Source: Daphnia carinata (taxonomy: Eukaryota; Arthropoda; Branchiopoda; Diplostraca; Daphniidae). From it: a DNA stretch of 64,000 bases. Each line of letters opens with the position of its first letter. Within the stretch, counting starts at the first letter, position 1. Of this stretch, positions 21,519 to 31,309 are shown piece after piece. The DNA is taken from positions 4,216,001-4,280,000 of the forward strand of contig NC_081334.1 of the NCBI RefSeq assembly GCF_022539665.2. Reading direction: 5' to 3'. A program made the position numbers and the translations under genes. The notes under the pieces are model-generated. The model saw nothing but the letters and a program-made list of their open reading frames with translations. It searched no databases and had not been told where the DNA came from.

Positions 21519-21844
21519 TAACCCGTTGGCTGCCACCCACCCTCTTTGATCCCCTTTTTTTTTTAGCGTGACAGGGACGGGCCGCGCTGTTCTGCTCCAT
21601 GGTCATCTGCCATGGGGTGGAGCAGCGCCACTGCCCAAGATTGGCCGAACGGCCCTTTAGGCAATGCACCGGTAGGGAATTCCCTTGTTCGATACGGCTG
21701 ATGAGACCGGGGGTGTGCATTCCCGGAAAGGTCTCATCGCCGTGTCAGCCCGGACTTGTCCACAGGCAAGTCCCTTTGGCCGCTATCCCTTTGATAGCGG
21801 TAGTAGCGACTGTAGGTAAGGGTGGCGTGGCAGCCAACGGGTTA
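21519..21844. repeat. Foldback element: 18-bp perfect inverted repeat enclosing six hairpins
   Basis: TAACCCGTTGGCTGCCAC at 21519-21536 is matched exactly in inverted form at 21827-21844. Between them lie successive hairpins: about 21584-21628 (CTGCTCCA/TGGAGCAG), 21632-21663 (TGCC-AAG-GGCC/GGCC-CTT-GGCA, GAAC loop), 21675-21684 (GGGAATTCCC), 21691-21708 with 21730-21746 (17 pairs including one G-T, one bulged T), 21752-21773 (GGACTTG/CAAGTCC) and 21780-21800 (CCGCTATC/GATAGCGG). No ORF of note. It could be a non-autonomous DNA element of foldback type or a structured RNA; no clear target-site duplication was seen. Confidence 0.7.
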
Positions 21845-21980
21845 GTTTTAAGTGTATTCGTGTATGTACTTTGTATTGTATGTAGAACATGTATAGTGGT
21901 GGATTTGAGGGTGGAAGGAGGGATAATAAAATGTTTTTAAAATTACTTACTTTTCGTATTTATTTATTTTGATGTATATT

Positions 21981-22034
21981 GGATGATGTGGGGATCGAAC
22001 CTAAGATTTCTAGGATGCCAATCACTTGCTTTAA
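21981..22034 (-). repeat. tRNA-like SINE head, copy 1
   Basis: On the minus strand a B-box/T-loop motif GGTTCGATCCCCA ends the unit, and the upstream part resembles the middle of a tRNA. It is clearly related to the next copy (22052-22124) and probably arose by tandem duplication. It does not form a full cloverleaf, so it is not called a functional tRNA. Confidence 0.5.
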
Positions 22035-22051
22035 CTTTTTTTTACATGTAT

Positions 22052-22124
22052 CGGATGGTGTGGGGATCGAACCCAAGAATTCTAGCATGGTATTAACGTG
22101 CTTTACCGGTAACCTAATCACGAG
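22052..22124 (-). repeat. tRNA-like SINE head, copy 2
   Basis: The minus strand reads an A-box-like ATTAGGTTACCGGTAAAGCA region and a B-box GGTTCGATCCCCA, ending CACCATCC. Shared wording with copy 1 (GGATG[A/G]TGTGGGGATCGAAC on the plus strand) shows recent common origin. The acceptor stem is poor. Confidence 0.5.
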
Positions 22125-22212
22125 TTATTTCATTTTAATAGTCATCCCATAATATCTTTGTGTGCAGTTCATTTCAACATACCCATCAAAATCTAAAGCT
22201 ATGAATGTAAGG

Positions 22213-22280
22213 ACAGACATAGCGCAGAGGTAGCGTGCTTGGCTGGAGTGTGAAAGGTCTGTGGTTCAATTCCCAGATCG
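22213..22280 (+). repeat. tRNA-like SINE head, copy 3
   Basis: Plus strand, with an A-box-like TAGCGCAGAGGTAGCGTG and a B-box GGTTCAATTCC about 30 bases later. It has the spacing of an internal RNA polymerase III promoter and a different tRNA origin from copies 1-2. Confidence 0.5.
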
Positions 22281-22426
22281 GATACTGTTGCCTCCCCGCC
22301 AACGAGCGGTCGAGGAAATTTCTAGCCAGAAAAAATCTGATAGAAGGCATCCGATGGTCGTCAGAAATGAATTTTTGCGATTTTTCGTTATTTTGACATT
22401 TAAATGGAATTTTATAAATAGTACAT

Positions 22427-22499
22427 GTGGATAGCCTAGGTATTGAACCTTAGGTCTTCGGCTTCTGAAGCCGATGCTCTTCCACTGAGCTATTTCACA
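22427..22499 (-). repeat. tRNA-like pseudogene or SINE head, copy 4
   Basis: The most tRNA-like of the cluster. On the minus strand: D-arm AGCTCAGTGGAAGAGC, a perfect 5-bp anticodon stem TCGGC/GCCGA with loop TTCAGAA (would-be anticodon CAG), then a T-arm with GGTTCAATACC. The acceptor stem pairs at only about three or four of seven positions and the T stem has mismatches, so a working tRNA is unlikely. Confidence 0.55.
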
Positions 22500-22825
22500 T
22501 ATTTTATTACTACTATTACTATTAGTGATTTTAGGAATGAGTTCTGGACTTCGAAAAACTCGACGAACACTTACCTTCGATCTCCTGAACCAGTGGTCAG
22601 ACAACGGCTTGGCTGCCTTGGAAAATCGAAGCCAGGACTGAGGCCACTTGCCTTTCCGAAGACCAATACCTCATACGGCAGAAAACCTTTTTTTTTTTTC
22701 TCAGACAGGTGTTTTACCATTTTACGGTCAGCTGTACGTCAAACCCAGTGAGAGCGAAATGTGGACTAGGAAATATTTTCTGTAACACTTTTTTACATGC
22801 CCCTTTGGCAATAACAACATTTAGT

Positions 22826-22880
22826 CACATGCTGGGAATCGAACTACAGCCTTTTGGCTTCCTTTGCAGATATTTTACGG
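22826..22880 (-). repeat. tRNA-like SINE head, copy 5
   Basis: The minus strand contains GTTCGATTCCCAGC (B box/T-loop) preceded by a short stem around AAGCCAAAAGGCT. Weaker than the others. Confidence 0.35.
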
Positions 22881-23723
22881 TTCTTACTTCCACTACGTAT
22901 ACGAAACTAACCACCATTTTGTTTTTGTTTTGTTTTTTTGTGATTTTGAGCAACATGTTTACAATTGCGTAAATATTCTGTTTACAATGCCAAATTTAGA
23001 ATAAAATCTGGATCTGTAATCAGGATATTTTCGGCTCAAAGTTTTTAGTTATTTAGCACCAAAACATATTTTTTTAGATAGTTTAAGAAGAGCCAAACAT
23101 TAATAAAGAAATTTTAAGAAAATTAATCTACCATTGAGATGAATACCACTCGTTGCAGAAGGGTCTTCATTTTTCTGGTCTTCTCTTCGTTGGTCTTGAA
23201 GTGTTTTCTCTGTCCTGTCACAGCATAAAAATGTGTCGTAGCCAAGGGTTTTAATCAATTTCCAGCAGATCGTCTGTTTATTGAAGGAACAACTACGATG
23301 AAAAACACTGTCTTATTGCTTTATATACATGACATGGGCGTGTTTTTTTTGTTTTCCATTTCGACACAATGTAAAGAAGAACAGAATAATAACATTGAGT
23401 ATGTTATCCTTTTTGACGATCTGAAATGTAACAGCTTTAGTCTAGCTTCTTTGAAACCATCATGCTGGCATGATTTTTTTTTCTCTTACTTACGTATGGT
23501 TTCTCGATAACATACCTAGTTAAGTACATAATGACATTTTAGGTAGAAAAAAAACAGTAACAGGATTCGTAACAGCAATCGAAACAACGAAACGGATCGC
23601 ATTAGCTAATCCGCGACATCCATAGTTAAGGATAAAGGCACACCTCTTTTTTCTTTCCGCTGACCGTAAATGTAACAAGCTGAATACTACGCTCAAGAAA
23701 AAATAATCTACATCAGCAAGTCT

Positions 23724-23764
<41 letters not shown>

Positions 23765-24264
23765 AAACTATCCGTCAAAAAAGCCACCGACGAAAGAGCG
23801 ATATGAGCGAGAGCAAAATGCAAACTAGGAAGAGCCATGCAGAGGCGATTCGCGTGAAAGAGTATATGCAAAAATACCATTATAATTAAGAGACAGAGAT
23901 AGTTTGTTATTCTTCCCCCAAGGAAAGACTGAAGAGGGTATCAACTTAAATCACAGTAAATTCGAAAAAAAAAAAATAAAAGAGAATTGTAACGGACGAT
24001 CGTAATCAAAATTCTGACGGAGAGAAAAAAAATGTGCAATAATAATAAATGCCTAGGGTAGTGTAGCGATTACTTTACAAACTCTGGAAAGCTGCGGAGA
24101 TTCGAATAATTAAACATCAACACAATCGAAAAAATTGAGAGAAATAGACAAATGATCGTTAAATGAAAAGAAAAACTCCCGAGTTTTTCTTTTGTTTTGT
24201 TAAATTAGAAAGAGAATAATTAACAAGAACAGCTGGTGTTCACCTGGCTTTTAAGTTTTACAAC
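22881..24264. other. 3' flank of the adenylyl cyclase gene, including a 34-A tract
   Basis: No coding exon. It probably carries the cyclase 3' UTR on the minus strand; AATAAA (minus) near 23275-23280 would give a UTR of about 1 kb. A 34-base A tract stands at 23729-23762 with other short A runs. Confidence 0.45.
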
Positions 24265-27200
24265 TTAGGCGTCTTCGCTGTCGCTACTAGTGCTGAGATT
24301 ACGCTGACTGGGCTGCCCGAAGCTGCGAGTTATGTGCTGAGAAACGCGGCGAATCTTGTCTTCGCCGCCGATCAGTTGTTTGCTGGCTCCAGCGTCCAAC
24401 GACTGGTCGTCGTACAGATCGTCCGAGGCCAGCGAACTAGGACCGTAATTATCGTACTCGGAATCGTACAACATGCTGTTGGCCATTTTATCTAAAATTG
24501 CGAAAAATGAGTCATCGTTAACGAAATGGAACCAAAATTGAATTGAATGAAAACGTACTTGAGCCGACCCCGGAAGCGGATGGATTCGTGTACGTTTCTA
24601 AATTAAGAATAGGTTCCGAATCAAAGAATCGGGAGGAAGCACGCGAACTTAAGCTGGTGTCATCAGCCATATCGAAATCACCAACAGGGATGCCATCGTT
24701 CAAAAGTGAATTAATGTCGCTAAGGGCTCCTGTAAAAGATAATCGATTACCTTTGCCATCCATTTGATAAGAGTTTTCATCTCAAGGGCTCTTACCTTCG
24801 GCATCCGTGAGACCGGCGTCATTAAAGACAGAGAGGTTTTCCAGGCCAGCGTCATCTGTCGTGTAACCCGTCGATTCGACATCGCTGGCCAATCCAAAAT
24901 GGAACTTGCGCCGGCGGTTGTGGCACAGTTTTCTGCCGCTACCTAACGAATTTTGATGGTTGGATCCGAGCAAAGGACCTTGAGGACAATCTTGATCTTG
25001 CCCGTCTTCGTTGCTGTCATCATCGGAAAGATCATCGTCATCTTCACTCCATTCCGACTGGCTAGTTTCAGCCTGGAGAGCGGCAGCGCTGGCCAGTATT
25101 TGGCGCACTTGTTCCTGTTCCCTCTGCACGTCAACGGCCACCTCTTCCCGTTTGCGCTCGTCGTCCGTCGCATTTTCGTATTCACTTTTCTTGGCCTGGC
25201 TTTTAAGACTAGGGAAGAGACCTTCTGACCGTGTTGGACTACTTAAATCCAAAGGAAATCTGCGAACAAATGAACCAATTAAAAAAACGGTAAAAGCTTC
25301 TGATAGACTTAATAATTACCTGCTCGTCTGCAGTTTGGATGATTCGGGCAACTCTGAAAGGCCTTGAGGGGAGCGAACTGTTTCGCCCGCAGCTGGCGTT
25401 AGTTGAAGCGTCATTTTGTTTTCTTGAGGATCGAAGCGTAAACCAAAGACGCTCCCGATTTCTGATGTGCTACTGGGACTGCAAACAGCTGAGCTGGATT
25501 TCGTGCCGTCGGAGCTAATGACGAGCAATTTGGGTGGTGAAGGCGGTTGAGAGCGTTGCTGTTCTTGTTCGGTCGTTTCGCCTTCCTCTTCGTCATCATC
25601 TTCGACTTCCGGCTCGTCGTCGTCAACAAATTCAAAACTTGCACACGATTCTGCTACGCATGATTCCGCCATTAGATCAGAATCAGCGCCCGTAGTACCC
25701 GATTTCATGGAACGATTGCTACTTCCGGCAGTCGTCAACTTGGCCGTCGGTACTTTCAATAAATGCAAATCTAAATAATGAAAAACAACGTTAAGAAATA
25801 CGTCATCAATTAAGATGAAGACGCTGTTTACCTTTCAATTCAATCGACTCTGCCGCCGGTGCAGCGGCCGTAGCTACTGGACGTGCTGGAGTAGGGAGAG
25901 ATGGAACAGCTTCAGGTCGATGGCCGTTTGCCGTGAATTCCGCGTTCATGCGGGACCATGCTTTTTCAATGTCAAGGCTGAGTGGCAGAAGCGAAGGAAT
26001 TCGGAAATTAGGAGATGTACCGGGACTGTCCGGGTCTGCCTCCGCTTCCGTTTTAGTGTAGCTCTCGTCCGACGAGCTGTCTTCCGTCTCACTTTCACTA
26101 CGTTCGCTCCTATTAGCCGAACTGACGTCATCAGCCGAAGAATGTATCCGCGTGGAGTAAACTTCTCCCCGCATGGAAGAACCGATGCCAGACAGGCTTT
26201 CGTCCGATCGGTGGCGCATATTGCGGCCCATGTTCCGACTACTGGCTGCTGAAGACGTGCCGTGCGGAGGAGGAGGTGGTGGCGCCGGAAATTCAAATGC
26301 TGGACGGCCCGGAATTCCGGAATGATGGCCACTATTGTGTTGCCTCTTGAGAGGTGGAGCGCTTGGTGATTTTTGCAATTGGGTCGGTCCGGCCGCCACT
26401 GTCCTGACGGATAATCCAACGCCCAAGGGCGACCCGCTTTCCGTCTCCGAGCAGCTGCGTATCGGACTGAGATTCTGCATTTGTTGTTGTTGTTGCTGAT
26501 GCAACAACGTGGGTACTTGTTGTTGCTGCTGCTGGTGGTGATGGATGCGACCGTTGCTCCGGGGGGGAGTGCTACCATGCCGAGGGACTGGTGGATTGGG
26601 CTGGATATTAGGAATGACTGATTGTTGTTGTTGTTGATGCTGCAACTGTTGAAGGTATGGGCTTTTGGAGAAACGAGGAACTTGGTGATAGACCGATGTC
26701 GGTGGAGGAGGAGGAATCAATGGTGGCGCTATCATTTCTTCTGATAGAGGATGAAATCTAGGGTGTCCAGGGTCGTGCATTGGGCTGCGTCTTTCTCGAC
26801 TCACACTGCCGCCACTGCCGCTGTTACTCCTGCCAACCGGCCTCAGCTGTACTAAAGGGCCAGCCATTTGTTGCTGATGATTTTGCTGCCGAATTTGCTG
26901 GTGGACTAACGCCAGCGGCGTTATGACTCCACCGTACATCGAGGCCATCAAATTCGAATTGTGATGATTGGGTTGTTTCATCATCATCAGCGCAATATCA
27001 TCGACGCGGACAGTTGCTGGCTGTTTACGATCCGTCAGGAAGTAGGTCGTCATTTCACCTTTGCCTTTCACTTTGACACGCCCACGGCATTGGAATTCAT
27101 AGGGCTGATGTCTCAACACCTGATACACCTCTTCCGTTACCTTCAAATTGCAAAACATGAGTTAATCCAATGGATCATTCAGATTTTCCCGGGTAAATAT

Positions 27201-30200
27201 ATATACCTGGGTGTGATTGGGCAATCCGGTAGAATCCATCCGGCTGGCAACGTTGACAGTGTTGCCCCAAATGTCGTACTGCGGCTTACGGGCCCCAATG
27301 ACGCCAGCGACAACCGGGCCGATGTTCATTCCGACTCTGAGCGTGAAATTGTTGTATGAATTCTCATTGATGCAGAGGAGTTTCTCCTTCATGGCGAAAA
27401 CAAACTCGACGAGCGTCGCCAAGTAGAAAGAGGCCGTGACGTTGGCGTCCGTTTCGGCCTGGCCGATCCGCATATCGGGCATGAGCCCGACCGCTGCCAT
27501 ATAAGTGGAGCCGACCGTCTTGATTTTGTCAACAGAGCGGAATCGCTCCTCGCCGAGCAGCTCGTCAAAATCGGCGATAATCTCGTTGAGGAGCCGCAGA
27601 CACTCGACGCCCTGGTTGTTGCCGTCCAGCTCGATGTAGAACTCGTGGAAGTTGGTGATGGAAGCGAAGAGGACGCCAACACGGGAATAGCTCTGATGGT
27701 ACAGCTCCAGATTGCTCCTCGTGTTGTGCCCGTCCTGACCCAGAAAGTGCTGGGCCACGTGCGACGGCAGTAAGTTGAACAGGATGCGCCGGTTGCTGTG
27801 CTGGAGAGCGTCCATCTCCTGTTTCTCCTCCTTGGCCTGGCTCTGCCAAAGGAAGTCGAGACGGGCCGTCCATTCGACTTGGCGTCCGTGGAGGATGACG
27901 CCGAGAAGGAAGAGGAGGAGCTGGAGCGAGCCCATGGCGCGCAGCGGTATCAGAGTCCCCGTGCGGGCGTCGTAGCAATCGAGGATGGGCCTGTGAGTCA
28001 GGTGGAAGAGGAGCAGGTAGACGGTCGTCACCAAAATCAATACGACGCCTTTGACGACGGCGGGCAATCGCAGGAAAATGGCGACGCCCAAAAAGCCGAG
28101 AACGCCGGACAGGACGATGTAGTGCGGTAGCGGGCAACTTCGATGGTCTACGACGACTGAGCCTGCGGCAGACGGCGTGACATTGGACGACACGATGGGA
28201 ACGCACGTGTTTTCGGGACGGCAAGTGAACTGAGCAAAAATCAATCAATTACAACATTGTCGATTGAATTCTTAAATATAAAACAATAAAAACACATACC
28301 ACGTTGACTTGAGCGACGGCACAGAGGAGGACGATGGTAAAGACGGTGATGGCCAGCCGGAAGGCGAACGCGTGAGTCACATCCCATCGAAGCCATCGGA
28401 GCCGGGCGGCCAAGAGCATCATGAGCAAGACGGCCGTCCAGACAAAGGCCGTGAGGAAGAGGAGCAGGAGAATGAGCGTCCGCGGCAAAACGGCCAGCTG
28501 GACGCCGCCCAAAAATACCAGGAGGACCAGACTGCAGGCCAGCGAACTCCCAAAGCTGCTGTCCGCGTCCCGTTGATACTGCACATAAAAAGCCCGGAAT
28601 TTTACAAAACGATTGGTTTCACAAAAGAACACATGATGGGCGTTACTTGTTCCTCTTTGAGCGAGTCACGGAAGCAGAGGGTTAGCGCGTGGACATGATT
28701 GGATTTCTCTTGTCCCATCGAACGTGCCTCGATCGCCTGGGCTAAGAATTTGTTGACTCTATTGGTCGGTTGATGTTGATGGAAACTGGCATGGCGCTTT
28801 TTTAGTGGCCGTTTCGACTTGTCCGTCACCTTGTTCTAATGCACACAAAAACATAAACATGAAATGAAATTGGATGCGCGTTATTCATTTGATATTTTTT
28901 ACGAGTTACCTTTTTATGGCCAGCCATGCTAGGACCGGAATTGTGACAATTGGCCGGGTTTTGTTGATGTTGCGCGTTGACAGAATGGACGGACGGAGCG
29001 GCGGCAATGTTGGAAAACGGCACTTCCACAGAGTACTTGATCGAGTGGAGCAGCTGGACGACCACGTTGGAAACGTTGCGGAACGACAACTTGCGACGCT
29101 GGTTCCCTCCGGAACTTCCGGCTCCGCCCGCCTGCCCGATGGCGCTCCTCACCTGCAGCGTGTTAAACAAGAGCGGCTGCATGTCGTTGTGCGTGATGTC
29201 GATGGCGAAAAGCGAGGACGCAAAAAATAAAAAGGCGGATGGACGGGAAAGAGGGGAGTGGATAAAGGAAGTTTTCGTTAGTTTGGCTCGTTGCTAAGAG
29301 ACGCGTCTGACATCGATTAGTTTTGCAAGGCACGAAAGGGACGGACGAGAAAAAGCGAGACAAAAGCGGACGCACATGCCACACAATAAACGGAAAAATT
29401 TCTGCCTCCTTCCGTATATCCCAAATAATAAAACAAAAAAAGGTCTCACCTTCCGACGACGCGCCGGTGGTATAATAAAGTAAGTGTGGACGTTGTGGTC
29501 ACGTAGGTACTGATTGCGGCTGCCGCCATTGCCCGGCTCCACTTGATACTCGCCGTGTAAACAAGCCAATGTAGACTCGGTTATGTGGACCCGCCTGCCA
29601 AAAAAATAAATAGACGTAAACACACAAATATTTCTCGTGCCAATTTGATATACAATGACGTACCCCGGTTCACCTCCGGCTTCCATGGCGTTGGCTAACG
29701 TCACGTCATTCGACCAGACGTCGTATTGCCATTTACGTAAACCGAGAACTCCGCAAAGGACTCGGCCCGTGTGAATGCCGACTCGCATATTGAGACGGAC
29801 GTCTGTCGCCTCAACAACGGAAGCAATGGCGTCAATCACGTCTAAAAGTGAAAACCGGAAAACGGGGCTAATGAAAATAAACAGGGATTATTAATTCAGC
29901 GCTGTGCGACTCGATACCTAAACCCATTTCTACGCAACAGTGAGCATGATCAGATCGCGGGTCCGGCAGTCCAGACACGCAATAGTAACAATCACCCAAG
30001 ATTTTGATTCTTAAACAATGATTATCGCTGGCCAGCTGGTCAAAACGGCCGAAAAGCTCGTTCAACAGCCGGACCAGCTCTTGAGCGGTGCATTGCGACG
30101 CCAAAACGGTGAAGCCGACGATATCGGCGAACCTGAAAATAAACAAAAGAAAAAGAATTTTCTATTTTATTTAAAGAGGGCCAAGTTTTTTTTTTTTTTT

Positions 30201-31309
30201 TTTAATGTTGTGCTGGCTGGAACGAGTCCAAGATATGCAATGCGGGAATGGCCCAATTATTATTACAGAATGCTGACGTTCTCGTGACGCTGGATGTAGA
30301 TCTTGTGAAACTGGCCCTCGACAGGGGCCATAAGGTCGGCTTTCATTTCGACGGCGACATGTTGCGGTAGGACGGACAAGAGGAGTCGCTCCAGCTTCTC
30401 ATTTTCGTCCTCGATCTCCAGACGGGCAGCGATGCAATTGCGGGTGTCCAGGAAGGCTTTGCGCTGGGCGTTTTCCATGACCATGTGCAGAAAGAGGCCG
30501 ACGACGTTGACGGCCAGGAGTACCAAGCAATTGCCCAGCACTTGCTGCCAGGCCAGCCACGGCAATGCTGTTGGCAACAGGACAACAACGGCTAAATGCA
30601 TCGTGCCCATTACGGCGCCAAATAACGTGGCCAGCCAGGTGGGCAATGGAAGAAGAGCGTAGGCTACGAACGTAGCAAACACAATCGGCCACAATCCTTC
30701 GGCGGCCGCAACCGTCGGCATCGGCGGAGGCGGTTGAATCGCATCCGTCAAATTATTGAGACGCTTATTCGATTTGCCTTTCCCTCCTCGAGGCGGACGT
30801 GTCACCACCATATTGACGTCCTTGCCCAAGGCTTTGCTGGGCAGCTGATCGACGTTTTTCACGAGTCCAATGGAAGGCGAATAGCTGGAAGTAGCAGTCA
30901 CATCTTTAGGGGCCGTTCCAGCCCAGCTCGTCATGGGAATGGGCAAACTGGCGATGCAGAGCGCGGTGCAGAGGGCCAGCAGAGCGTAGGCGAGCCACAA
31001 AAGGTGAGAATCCTGGCTGCGCCTGATGATGAGGAAGGCGAGCAGAGCGGCGCAGGCGGCCGTTTGCAGCAAAAGGTAGACTCCCTGGACGGTTGGGCTG
31101 CCTCTTGAATACCAAAAGTGGAGACACGAAAGGACGGCGCCCATGACGAGCAAAAGGATGGTGCAGCTGACGACCGAGGCCGTCTGCAATCGGCAACTGT
31201 ATCGTCCGTAGAGCGTCTCCAGCTCGTCATTGGAGAAACGATTGCGGTTCAGCAGCCGGGCAAAGGCCACTTTCCTGTGAGTGGGCATCGTGTTGACTCG
31301 GTGATCCAT
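24265..31309 (-). CDS. rut: Rutabaga/ADCY1-type Ca2+/calmodulin adenylyl cyclase (1986 aa)
   Basis: Thirteen exons in transcript order: 30267-31309, 29918-30132, 29664-29841, 29450-29594, 28910-29176, 28647-28835, 28300-28578, 27207-28229, 25832-27140, 25320-25770, 24796-25259, 24559-24729, 24265-24491; all phases match. It is a membrane enzyme making cAMP from ATP. Six membrane spans (about residues 40-290) lead to catalytic C1 ([36 protein letters not shown]). The linker keeps the region where ADCY1 binds calmodulin ([20 protein letters not shown], then EVPFSNI). Six more spans with an N-glycosylation site in the loop precede C2 ([44 protein letters not shown]). The exon at 25832-27140 begins a tail of over 800 residues with polyGln, His and Ser tracts, like the long tail of fly rutabaga. 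Start: first ATG of the open frame. Identity as ADCY1 class is strong from C2 and the linker. Confidence 0.95.
26470..26650 (-). repeat. Glutamine-coding CAA/CAG microsatellite clusters in the cyclase tail
   Basis: Runs of TTG/CTG triplets on the plus strand (about 26480-26535 and 26620-26650) encode Gln and His-Gln stretches on the minus strand. Such runs vary in length between alleles; they lie in the non-catalytic tail. Confidence 0.7.

Noticed and set aside
21127-21549. Arg/Pro/Ser-rich ORF on plus and Arg/Trp/Gly/Asp-rich ORFs on minus
   Set aside because: Created by the 23-bp tandem repeat, whose unit is not a multiple of three; no start context, splice sites or known family.
21691-21746. 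Possible hammerhead ribozyme (CTGATGAG followed by GAAA) in the foldback element
   Set aside because: The base before GAAA is G, so the obligatory stem II closing pair is missing, and the segment pairs better as one long hairpin (GATGAGACC with GGTCTCATC).
22427-22499. Functional tRNA with anticodon CAG
   Set aside because: D and anticodon arms are good, but the acceptor stem and part of the T stem do not pair, and it sits in a cluster of repeat-like copies.
27389-31230. Arg/Pro/Ser-rich frames on both strands inside the cyclase gene
   Set aside because: Shadows of the GC-rich coding exons; the true frame is fixed by domain content and splice phase.
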